DNA of 16,213 bases from Anaerolineales bacterium. Its GTDB lineage: Bacteria > Chloroflexota > Anaerolineae > Anaerolineales > UBA4823. The stretch is taken from the NCBI GenBank assembly GCA_028687395.1, contig JAQUAE010000004.1:1-16213 (forward strand), given 5' to 3'. The number at the start of each line of letters is the position of its first letter. The stretch's first letter is position 1. Positions 6,820 through 13,851 of the stretch are shown piece after piece. The notes beneath the pieces were generated by a model. The model searched no databases. It was not told the origin of the DNA and saw nothing but the letters and a program-made list of their open reading frames with translations. Position numbers and translations under genes: made by a program.

Positions 6820-8163
6820 TCAACTCTCCAGTAATCCCAGCACCACGGGCAGCAACTGCTTCTTGCGCGAGACCACGTCCTCGGCCAGCCGCGAACCGTC
6901 CGGCTGGCGCGGATAGGGCAAATCGTTCAGAGCCGGCGGTTCCGCCACCAGCAACAGGCGGCTGCTGCCGCGCACCACGTCGGTCACCATCAGCATGGCA
7001 AAATCCAGGCCGCGCTTCTGGCGCAGTTCCTCCAGCGCGGCGCGCAGGCGCTCCTTGTGCTCGTCCAGCTCCAGCAGGTCGGTGACTTCCACCTGGGCAA
7101 TGGCAAAATGAAAGCCGCCTGCCTCGTACACCTTCAGGTCGCTGCTGACGATCTCCGCTGGCTGGCGCGCCGCCAGGCCCGAACCCGCCTGAATCACCTT
7201 CTCCCCAAAGGAGGCGATGCTCTCGCCCTCCAGGGGACCGCCCTTGACCAGCGCCCAGCGCACCAGGCGCTCGGCTGCCTGGCCGTCGCGCGGCGTGGTG
7301 GTGGGCGAGGTGAGCTTCAGCGTATCCGATAGCAAGCCCGCCAGCAGCATGCCAGCCAGGGCAGGTGGGGCGCTCAGCCCGGCTTCGGCGATGCGCTCGG
7401 AGACCAGCGTGCTGGTGCTGCCCACGATGTCCACGGTGAAGCGAATGGGGATGTGCGTGGAGGCGTTCCCCAGGCGATGGTGGTCGAGGATTTCCAACAA
7501 CTCGGCCTCCTCCAGCGCGCCGATAGCCTGTCCCGGCTCATTGTGGTCTACCAATATCAAGCGCAGGCGGGGCGGGTTGAGCACGTCGCGCTGGCGGCAG
7601 ACGCCGACGTAGTTGCCCTCGTCGTCCACCACCCAGAAGTCATCGCCTTCGGCGCGCAGGATGCGGTTGATGGCGTCACGAATGCGGCTGCTCATGGCGA
7701 AGCGGGGAATGTCAGTGGCGCAGGCTTCCCGGCAGGGCAGCTCGAGAATCTGGGCGATGCTCATCTCCTGCTGCTTGGGGTGCGGCCCGACCAGGCGACT
7801 GAGGAATCCGAACAGGCTGGAACCATTGACCAGGCCATAGGGCTTGCCGCCATCTACGACCACCGGCGCCACCCCCCAGGTGCGGTTGGCGATGCCCCAG
7901 GCGTCCACCAGCGGGCTGTCGGGCGTGGTGGTATCCAGGCGGCGCGCCACCGACTCGAAGCGCGGCGAGGCGTCGTTCAACAGCATCGGGCTTTCCAGTC
8001 CCAGGCGCTTGAGCGCCCAACTGGTCTGCGGGTTGGGGGCGCCGGCGCGGGCCGGGATCGCCTCCTCGCCATCCCGCTCGCTCAGCAACCAGGCGTAGCC
8101 CATGGCGGAGGCTATCGAATCCGTATCCGGGTTGACATGACCGATGACGTAAACGCGTCCCAT
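6820..8163 (-). CDS. ppaC: Family II (Mn-dependent) inorganic pyrophosphatase with regulatory CBS domains
   Basis: A 447-residue DHH-type pyrophosphatase, hydrolysing PPi to phosphate in the cytoplasm. The metal-binding motifs are GHVNPDTDS (residues 8-16), DHN (206-208) and DHH (227-229). A DHHA2 domain follows, with LLSDTLKLTSPTTTPRD and the C-terminal SRKKQ signature (432-436) that binds the substrate phosphates. Canonical family II enzymes have about 310 residues. The extra 130 or so here (about 70-200) form a CBS pair (PVVVDGGKPYGLVNGSSLF; FWVVDDEGNYVGVCRQRDV) inserted between the first two motifs. The insert is too short to include a DRTGG domain. CBS-type enzymes are regulated by adenine nucleotides. 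It sits 24 bp after the hydroxylase gene, and its stop overlaps the following gene's 5' end. The connection to the hydroxylase is unclear; removing PPi from cofactor nucleotidylation is one idea. Confidence 0.93.
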   Translation of the reverse strand: MGRVYVIGHVNPDTDSIASAMGYAWLLSERDGEEAIPARAGAPNPQTSWALKRLGLESPMLLNDASPRFESVARRLDTTTPDSPLVDAWGIANRTWGVAPVVVDGGKPYGLVNGSSLFGFLSRLVGPHPKQQEMSIAQILELPCREACATDIPRFAMSSRIRDAINRILRAEGDDFWVVDDEGNYVGVCRQRDVLNPPRLRLILVDHNEPGQAIGALEEAELLEILDHHRLGNASTHIPIRFTVDIVGSTSTLVSERIAEAGLSAPPALAGMLLAGLLSDTLKLTSPTTTPRDGQAAERLVRWALVKGGPLEGESIASFGEKVIQAGSGLAARQPAEIVSSDLKVYEAGGFHFAIAQVEVTDLLELDEHKERLRAALEELRQKRGLDFAMLMVTDVVRGSSRLLLVAEPPALNDLPYPRQPDGSRLAEDVVSRKKQLLPVVLGLLES

Positions 8164-8187
8164 GAATGCGCTTTCCTGCCTTGCTGC

Positions 8188-11100
8188 TTAAGCTGAGACC
8201 TGCGCGGCGCGCAACGCCCGCCAGAGCTTTTCCGGTGTAATCGGCGCCTGGTCGACATCGACGCCGCAGGCGTCCAGGACGGCGTTGCCCACCGCGGGCG
8301 CCACGCCATCCATAGGGATTTCCGCCACCGCTTTCACCCCAAAGGGGTGCGAGGGCTCGTAAGTCTCCACGAAAATGGTCTCCAGTTGCGGCATCTCGTG
8401 AGCCTGGAAGATGTGATAGCCGCGCAAGTCGCGCTCCCGGGCGCGCCCGCGCTCATCGTATGTCATCTCCTCGCAGACGGCGTAGCCCAATGCCTGGGTC
8501 ATCCCGCCTTCCACCTGCCCGGAGGCAGTGATGGGGTTGACGATGATCCCCGAATCCAACGCCATGACCAGCTTGCTCACCTCCACCTGGCCGGTCTCCA
8601 CGTCCACCAGCACCTCGGCGAACTGGGCGGCAAACGGCGGGGGCGAGACGGGCGAGACGTGGGACGCTACGGCCATGATCTGCTCCTGGTTCTGGCGGTG
8701 CAGCGAGTCCAGGGCAATCTCCGTCAGCGAGACCGAGCGCCCGTCCGGCGCAAACGCCTGGCGTTCCCTCAGCAGGATCGTGGAGGCATCGTCGACCTTG
8801 AGCAGCCGGGCGGCGCGTTGGCGAATCTTCTCGGCCACTTCGTAAGCCGCCTTGGCTACTGCCGCCCCGGAGATATAGGTGGTGCTGGAGGCGTAGGCGC
8901 CCTTGTCGAAGGGGGTGAAATCGGTGTCGGAGGAATAGACCAGGATGTCCTCCAGGGGCACGCCTAGCACCTCGGCGGCCATCTGCCCCAGGACGGTGTC
9001 CGAGCCGGTGCCCAGGTCAGTGGCGCCCACCAGCAGGTTGAAGGAGCCATCGTCATTCATCTTAATGCTGGCTCCGCCCATGTCCAGGTAGGAAATCGCC
9101 GTGCCCTGCATCACCAGCGCCACGCCGACGCCCCGGCGCAGGTGAGGCCTGCCGGCGACGCGGCGCCATTCCGGATTGGCGTACTTCTGATCCCAACCGA
9201 TGGCGGCTTTCCCCTGCTGGACGCACTGGTCCAGGCCGTTAGTGGCGACGATCTCCGGCCGCGGCTCCCGGCCCTCGCTCCAGGCGGTGCTGAAGGGGTG
9301 CAGCTCGCCGGGGCGCAGGGCATTCTTCAGGCGGAACTCAATCGGGTCGAAGCCCATCTGGCGGGCGATCTTCTCCATGTGACGCTCCACCGCCCAAAAA
9401 CCCTGCGGCACGCCGTAGCCGCGGAAGGCGCCCGCCGGGGGGTGGTTGGTGTAGACGATGTCAGCGTGGAAGCGGATGCTCGGGCTCTGGCGGTATGGCC
9501 CATCCCCGACGTACAAGGCCATCGCTTTGTGGCCGGTGTTGCCCGTGACGGTCAGGGCGTGGCAGCCATAGGCGCCGGTATCGCTCAGCGCCTGCATGGC
9601 GTTGGCGGTGATGGTGCCATCCAGCTTGACGCCGGTCTTCATGCGGATGCGCATCGGGTGGCGCGAGCGGGCAGCGATGAATTCCTCCTCGCGCGAGTAC
9701 TCGTAAATTACCGGCCGTCCGGTGGCGATGGTCAGGTGGGCGGGCACGTCCTCGACGAGCACCTCCTGCTTGCCGCCGAAGCCGCCGCCGATGCGCGGCT
9801 TGATCACCCGGATGCGCTTGACCGGCAGCCCCAGCACCGGCGCCAGTTGACGGCGCACGTGGAAGGGAACCTGCGTGCTGGTGCGAATGACCAGCCGGTC
9901 GTCCTCGTCCCAATAGGTGAAGGCGACGTGCGGCTCGATGTGCGCCTGCTGCACCTTGGGCACCTCGTATTCGAACTCGAACACCCGGTCGGCTTCACGG
10001 AAGCCCTTTTCCACGTCGCCGATGTCGATGCGGATGCTGGCCGCCAGGTTGCGCTCAGGATCGGAATCGGCAAAATTGACGTATTCCGGTTCGTCGTGCA
10101 GGCGCGGCGCCCCCGCAGTCATCGCCTGGGCGGGGTCGAAGAGCTCCGGCAAGGGCTCATACTCGACGTCGATCAACGCCAGAGCCTGTTCGGCAATCGC
10201 CTCGCTCTCGGCGGCGACGAAGGCCACCCGGTCGCCCACGAAGCGCACCTTGTTATCCAACGAGAAGGAATCCAGCGGTCCGGGGATGGGATCGGACTGC
10301 CCGGCCGTGGAATACACCACGCGAGGGATGTCCCGCCAGGTGAGCACCGCCGCCACGCCAGGCAATTGCAAGGCGCGGCTGGCGTCGATATTGCGAATGC
10401 GGGCGTGAGCATGCGGGCTGCGCAAGACCCGCGCGTAGAGCAGGTCGCGCTTCTCGACGTCGGCGGTGAAGGCCGGCTTGCCCTGCACCAGCTTGACCGC
10501 GTCCACCTTGAGGTCAGGCTTCCCCACCCGCTGCATGGTTTCGGCTTCCGGGGCGACGATTACCTTGGGCAGCACACCAACACTGACCTGCGAGCCGGGC
10601 TCGCCCGGCAACGGTAAGGGCTCTGCGCCCCCCGGCGTCTTGCCCTGCGCCAGGCGGTCGTCGCCGGGGAACAGGAAGGGCAGCGCCTCCAGGCCTGAGG
10701 ACTCGAGCGCCTCGCCGCGCAGGACGGCCGCGGCGCGCAGGACGGCCTGCACAGGCTTGAGATATCCCGTACAGCGGCAGAGCACGCCAGAAAGCGCCTC
10801 GCGCACTTCAGCCTCGCTGGGGTTGGGGTTGCGCTCCAGGAGGCTCTTGGCAGCCAGCACCTGGGCCGGAGTGCAAAAACCGCACTGAATCGCGCCGCTC
10901 TCCACAAAGGCGGTTTGGATCGGGTGCAGGCCAGGGGTGCTCTTCCAGCCCTGCTCGGGGTGCTCGCCGATGGCCTCGATGGTCTGGATGGCATGACCTT
11001 GCGCCTGGGCTGCCAGGGTGACGCAGGAGTTCACCGGCTTGCCGTCCAACAGCACGGCGCAGGCGCCGCACTCGCCAGTTTCGCAGCCATGCTTGACGCC

Positions 11101-11196
11101 AAAGTAACCCAGCCGGCGCAGCGCCGCAAACAGGGTCTCCCCAGCCTGCGCCTCCACAGTGTGCTCGACCTGGTTGACCTGGAGCGTAATAATCAT
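8188..11196 (-). CDS. Molybdenum hydroxylase: fused [2Fe-2S] and molybdopterin-binding subunit (XdhD/Mop-like)
   Basis: A 1002-residue xanthine oxidase-family catalytic protein. Residues 1 to about 155 bind two [2Fe-2S] clusters (C38, C43, C46, C58; C105, C108, C140, C142, all present). A linker to about 230 is followed by the Mo part: the aldehyde oxidase a/b domain (VLRSPHAHARIRNIDAS, KVRFVGDRVAFVAAE), IGGGFGGKQE, AFRGYGVPQGFWAVE and AYASSTTYISG. The catalytic glutamate appears to be E959 (VKAVAEIPMDGVAPA). FeS-Mo fusion without FAD matches E. coli XdhD and Desulfovibrio aldehyde oxidoreductase. SSTTYISG recalls the clostridial purine-hydroxylase type. It would hydroxylate an aromatic heterocycle or aldehyde using water, passing electrons to an FAD partner. 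It starts inside the methyltransferase stop codon (ATGA overlap). The substrate cannot be read from the sequence. Confidence 0.93.
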   Translation of the reverse strand: MIITLQVNQVEHTVEAQAGETLFAALRRLGYFGVKHGCETGECGACAVLLDGKPVNSCVTLAAQAQGHAIQTIEAIGEHPEQGWKSTPGLHPIQTAFVESGAIQCGFCTPAQVLAAKSLLERNPNPSEAEVREALSGVLCRCTGYLKPVQAVLRAAAVLRGEALESSGLEALPFLFPGDDRLAQGKTPGGAEPLPLPGEPGSQVSVGVLPKVIVAPEAETMQRVGKPDLKVDAVKLVQGKPAFTADVEKRDLLYARVLRSPHAHARIRNIDASRALQLPGVAAVLTWRDIPRVVYSTAGQSDPIPGPLDSFSLDNKVRFVGDRVAFVAAESEAIAEQALALIDVEYEPLPELFDPAQAMTAGAPRLHDEPEYVNFADSDPERNLAASIRIDIGDVEKGFREADRVFEFEYEVPKVQQAHIEPHVAFTYWDEDDRLVIRTSTQVPFHVRRQLAPVLGLPVKRIRVIKPRIGGGFGGKQEVLVEDVPAHLTIATGRPVIYEYSREEEFIAARSRHPMRIRMKTGVKLDGTITANAMQALSDTGAYGCHALTVTGNTGHKAMALYVGDGPYRQSPSIRFHADIVYTNHPPAGAFRGYGVPQGFWAVERHMEKIARQMGFDPIEFRLKNALRPGELHPFSTAWSEGREPRPEIVATNGLDQCVQQGKAAIGWDQKYANPEWRRVAGRPHLRRGVGVALVMQGTAISYLDMGGASIKMNDDGSFNLLVGATDLGTGSDTVLGQMAAEVLGVPLEDILVYSSDTDFTPFDKGAYASSTTYISGAAVAKAAYEVAEKIRQRAARLLKVDDASTILLRERQAFAPDGRSVSLTEIALDSLHRQNQEQIMAVASHVSPVSPPPFAAQFAEVLVDVETGQVEVSKLVMALDSGIIVNPITASGQVEGGMTQALGYAVCEEMTYDERGRARERDLRGYHIFQAHEMPQLETIFVETYEPSHPFGVKAVAEIPMDGVAPAVGNAVLDACGVDVDQAPITPEKLWRALRAAQVSA

Positions 11197-12344
11197 AGCT
11201 TCTCCATGGATGACGATTGTTCACCCGCTGCGCCGGCCCCTTCCAAGCGTAACCTCTGGCGCAAGCGATCGATCGGCTCCAATTGCCCGGTAGCCGGGTC
11301 GTGATAGTACCAGTGTTCCCAACCGTTGCACGGCGCCCCCTGCAAAGCTCTACCCACCTGGTGGATAGAGCCGCTCAAACCGTTGCAGTGCAGGTGCCCA
11401 TTGGCCAGAACCACCGCCACGGCCTGCCGGCGCGGCCCGAAATACAACTCCTGGCCGGGTTGGAGCAGCCCGCTCTCCAGCAGGACGCCGAAGGGAAGGC
11501 GCGGCGCCTGGCGCGGGCGCTCCCCGAGAGCTTCCGCCTCCCCGGGCTCGACCGCGGCGATGCGCTGGCGGGCGAGCTGGACATACTCCGGATCGACCTC
11601 CACGCCGATCCAGTGCCGTCCCAGCCGCCTGGCGACCGCCCCGCTGGTGCCGGTGCCGAAGAAGGGGTCCAGGACCACATCGCCAGAATGGGTCGATGCC
11701 AGGATCACCCGGTAGAGCAGGGCTTCCGGCTTCTGGGCAGCGTGCGCCTTGGCGCCATTCAAACGCAGGCGCTCCTTCCCGGAACAGAGCGGCAGGCGCC
11801 AATCGCTGCGCATCTGCACGTCCCCGTTGAGGGCTTTCATGGCGTGGTAGTTGAAGGTGTAGCGGGCGCCGCGCACCTTCTGCGCCCAAATCAAGGTCTC
11901 CTGGGCATTGGTAAAGCGCACGCCACGGAAATTGGGCATGGGGTTGTCCTTGACCCACACCACGTCATTCAGAATCCAGAAGCCCATGTCCTGCATCAGC
12001 CGCCCGACGCGGTAGATGTTGTGGTAGGTACCCATCACCCAGATTGTCCCATTATCCTTCAAGACCCTGCGGCAGGCGGTCAACCACGCCTGGGTAAAGG
12101 CGTCGTAGGCGGCGAAGCTCTCGAAGCGGTCCCAGGCGTCGTCCACGGCGTCCACGCGGGTCTGGTCCGGGCGCCAGAGCTCGTTTTGCAGTTGCAGGTT
12201 ATAGGGCGGGTCGGCGAAGACCAAATCGACCGATTTTTCGGGGAAGCCCGCCAGCACCTGCAGGCAATCGCCCAGGAGCACCTGGTCGAGGGGCAGGGCG
12301 CTGGCAGGCGCAGTCGCAGCGGCTGGGGAGGCGCGGCTGGCCAT
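11193..12344 (-). CDS. CcrM-like DNA adenine-N6 methyltransferase (predicted GANTC specificity)
   Basis: A 383-residue beta-class adenine methyltransferase. It has the catalytic DPPYNL motif (45-50) before the S-adenosylmethionine site DPFFGTG (226-232), the order that defines the class. The body reads very like Caulobacter CcrM as I remember it: VDAVDDAWDRFESFAAYD, FWILNDVVWVKDNPMPNF, NGDVQMRSDWRLPLCSG, KPEALLYRVILAST. The CcrM-type C-terminal (RAMA-like) DNA-recognition domain is also present, with GSIH (325-328) and QGAPCNGW (335-342). Caulobacter CcrM methylates GANTC and is a cell-cycle regulator. No endonuclease gene accompanies it, so it looks like an orphan regulatory enzyme. The ATG at 12344 is used (GGAGGGGAG upstream); a TTG one codon earlier is possible. 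It shares one base with the previous stop (TGATG) and overlaps the next start by four bases. Confidence 0.93.
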   Translation of the reverse strand: MASRASPAAATAPASALPLDQVLLGDCLQVLAGFPEKSVDLVFADPPYNLQLQNELWRPDQTRVDAVDDAWDRFESFAAYDAFTQAWLTACRRVLKDNGTIWVMGTYHNIYRVGRLMQDMGFWILNDVVWVKDNPMPNFRGVRFTNAQETLIWAQKVRGARYTFNYHAMKALNGDVQMRSDWRLPLCSGKERLRLNGAKAHAAQKPEALLYRVILASTHSGDVVLDPFFGTGTSGAVARRLGRHWIGVEVDPEYVQLARQRIAAVEPGEAEALGERPRQAPRLPFGVLLESGLLQPGQELYFGPRRQAVAVVLANGHLHCNGLSGSIHQVGRALQGAPCNGWEHWYYHDPATGQLEPIDRLRQRLRLEGAGAAGEQSSSMEKL

Positions 12345-13111
12345 CAACCACTCCCCTCCAGGTTCAAGTCTTGCAGGCAGCGCCTGGCCAGCACCCCCGC
12401 CGCCTGGCTGCGATACTCGGCGCTAGCCCATTCGTCGGCGGCGTGGGCGTAGGCGCTGCTGGCGGCTGCCTCCACACCGGAAGCTTCAGGACCATCCAGG
12501 GCCAGGCAGGGCGCCGAGGCGTAGCCTCCCAACGCCAGGCGGGTGCGCCCGGAGGGCCACTGCGCCAGCGCAGCGCAGACCAGGGGCAGGTCAGCCGGCG
12601 TGCGGGCGACGTAAGCGTAGCTCAGGCGGACATTGGCGGGTATCGTGACCTGGGTGACCAGCCGTCCGCGCATGCGCTCGCCGCGCAGCGGCAGCAGGTC
12701 GCCCAAGGCCAGTTGTTCTTCGCCGGGAAGCAGGGTCATCTGGGCGTCCAGCGCCAGCATGGCGGTGGTGAATGGCGAGCGGCCGTCAGCGGCGAGTATC
12801 GTCCCCGCCAGGCTGGCTACCTGGCGCAGGTTATAGGTGGCTTCGTGACGGATCGCCCGCAGCAGTGCGGGGGGCAGGTCGTCCGCGTGGAGCAGGCGTT
12901 CCAGGGTGAGCGTGGCGCCCAGCGCCAGCAGGTGACCGCGGCGCTCCAGCCCATCCAGGCCGAGAGCCTGCAGGTCGACCACCGCCACCGGGTCCGGCGA
13001 GGGACGGTTCAACGCCGATCCGCCTGCCAGGGGGAGGGTGACCGGCTCGGCGCGCGCCAGCAGCACCAGCGCTTCATCCACGCTCTGGGGACGGTGATAT
13101 TCGATAATCAT
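12344..13111 (-). CDS. FAD-binding subunit of molybdenum hydroxylase (YgfM/CoxM-like)
   Basis: A 255-residue FAD-binding PCMH-type protein. It starts MIIEYHRPQSVDEALVLL and has LAGGSALN (28-35), where the family has AGGT/S-x-L-N. The second flavin loop (about 95-115, NLRQVASLAGTILAADGRSP) is degenerate compared with the usual NRGTIGGN. It ends in a CoxM C-terminal domain with SAEYRSQAAGVLARR. Both the AGGSxLN motif and the length are closer to E. coli YgfM than to XdhB. YgfM lies directly next to XdhD in E. coli, and the XdhD-like gene here is only one gene away. It would take electrons from the Mo/[2Fe-2S] protein and pass them to NAD or another acceptor. The start has GGAGT eight to twelve bases upstream. 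It is a second FAD module, distinct from the one at 4469-5917. Confidence 0.87.
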   Translation of the reverse strand: MIIEYHRPQSVDEALVLLARAEPVTLPLAGGSALNRPSPDPVAVVDLQALGLDGLERRGHLLALGATLTLERLLHADDLPPALLRAIRHEATYNLRQVASLAGTILAADGRSPFTTAMLALDAQMTLLPGEEQLALGDLLPLRGERMRGRLVTQVTIPANVRLSYAYVARTPADLPLVCAALAQWPSGRTRLALGGYASAPCLALDGPEASGVEAAASSAYAHAADEWASAEYRSQAAGVLARRCLQDLNLEGSG

Positions 13112-13142
13112 CGCTCACACTCCATGAACCTGGCGGCTGCCC

Positions 13143-13649
13143 TCATACACGGGTCGGGCTGGCCTCGATCGCGGCGGCTTCCTCATCGGTGTAGACCTTC
13201 CAACCCAAGGCTTCCAGGTCGGCGTTTTCGATGGTCTCGTCGGGCACGTCGACCAGCAGGGCTCCACACTCGGCGAGCACCTCGCCAGCCTGATTGGTGA
13301 GGCTGGCGCTGGCCGTGGCGATGCGCGCCCGCGATTTGCCAGCACGCCCCACCAGGCGTAAGGGCTGCCCGACGGGCACGTTCTGGCGATAGCGCACCTC
13401 CAACTTTGCGGTGAACATGAAGCGCGGCGCCTGCGGGTCTCCCATGAAAGACCGCCCGGCAGCTTCGTCCAGCATGGCAGCGACAATGCCGCCGTGGACG
13501 ATTCCCGGATAGCCCTGGTATTTCTCGGGTAGGGTGATTTCAGCTTTGACCTCCCCAGGCGCAGTCTGGTAAAAGCGCAGGTGCAGACCGATGGGGTTGG
13601 ACAGGCCACAGACGAAACAATGCCTGGAGTTGGGTTGCGGATTATGCAC
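13143..13649 (-). CDS. PaaI-like hotdog-fold acyl-CoA thioesterase
   Basis: A 168-residue single-domain hotdog protein of the PaaI/YbgC-like group, which hydrolyses acyl- or aryl-CoA thioesters in the cytoplasm. NSRHCFVCGLSNPIGLHLRF is a common N-terminal Cys-pair segment. YPGIVHGGIVAAMLDEAAG is the hotdog helix with its HGG(x)5DE signature. A beta strand of the LEVRYRQNVPVGQPLRLVG type follows. I prefer the GTG at 13649, because GAGGAG (13660-13665) lies ten bases before it and a TATAAT box at 13701-13696 would then give a leader of about 40 bases. A GTG at 13694 would add 15 residues, but it has no ribosome binding site and touches the -10 box. It is the first gene of the minus-strand unit, 31 bp before the FAD subunit. 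The substrate is unknown; a link to hydroxylase chemistry is unproven. Confidence 0.88.
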   Translation of the reverse strand: MHNPQPNSRHCFVCGLSNPIGLHLRFYQTAPGEVKAEITLPEKYQGYPGIVHGGIVAAMLDEAAGRSFMGDPQAPRFMFTAKLEVRYRQNVPVGQPLRLVGRAGKSRARIATASASLTNQAGEVLAECGALLVDVPDETIENADLEALGWKVYTDEEAAAIEASPTRV

Positions 13650-13695
13650 TGCCTGGAAGCTCCTCGAGCGGGTATAGGTGAAGGTGATTGCCACA

Positions 13696-13724
13696 ATTAT
13701 ACCTACTCTTTTCTACACGCATCC
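13696..13724 (-). promoter_or_regulatory. Predicted promoter of the thioesterase-to-ubiX unit
   Basis: On the minus strand a perfect TATAAT occupies 13701-13696. At the 17-base spacing the -35 position reads GGATGC (13724-13719), a poor match, so an activator or a non-standard -35 is likely. Transcription would begin near 13689, giving a leader of about 40 bases before the preferred GTG start at 13649. It is divergent from the peroxiredoxin promoter. Confidence 0.5.
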
Positions 13725-13746
13725 GTCCATCCCCTCCCCGGGTATT

Positions 13747-13768
13747 GCGGAACGGTTGCCAATTCCGC
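13747..13768. promoter_or_regulatory. Inverted repeat around the -35 box (putative operator)
   Basis: GCGGAA (13747-13752) and TTCCGC (13763-13768) form a 6-bp perfect inverted repeat with a 10-base centre containing the TTGCCA -35 hexamer. Allowing one unpaired base extends it to TTG-CGGAA / TTCCGCCAA. Its placement is suited to a dimeric regulator of the peroxiredoxin promoter, perhaps a peroxide- or redox-sensing one; that is inference. Confidence 0.35.
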
Positions 13769-13784
13769 CAAGTGAATTTATACT
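13756..13784 (+). promoter_or_regulatory. Predicted sigma70-type promoter of the selenoprotein peroxiredoxin
   Basis: TTGCCA (13756-13761) and TATACT (13779-13784) are separated by exactly 17 bases, both close to consensus. Transcription would start near 13791, about 60 bases before the ATG at 13852. The -35 box lies between the arms of an inverted repeat, GCGGAA (13747-13752) and TTCCGC (13763-13768). Confidence 0.55.
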
Positions 13785-13851
13785 CATCTTCATCACCTCC
13801 CGCTCATCCAGCCGGCGAGCGGGGACACCGCACCTGACAATGGAGAGAGAC

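Noticed and set aside
9142..10617. 491-codon open frame on the plus strand
   Set aside because: It is a mirror of the well-supported molybdenum hydroxylase gene; its His/Val/Gly-rich product is typical of an antisense shadow.
11283..12452. 389-codon open frame on the plus strand
   Set aside because: It is antisense to the CcrM-like methyltransferase, whose motifs are clear; there is no ribosome binding site or family resemblance.
13115..13696. 193-codon minus-strand frame overlapping the thioesterase
   Set aside because: Out of frame with the hotdog protein, Ser/Arg/Pro-rich, no motifs.
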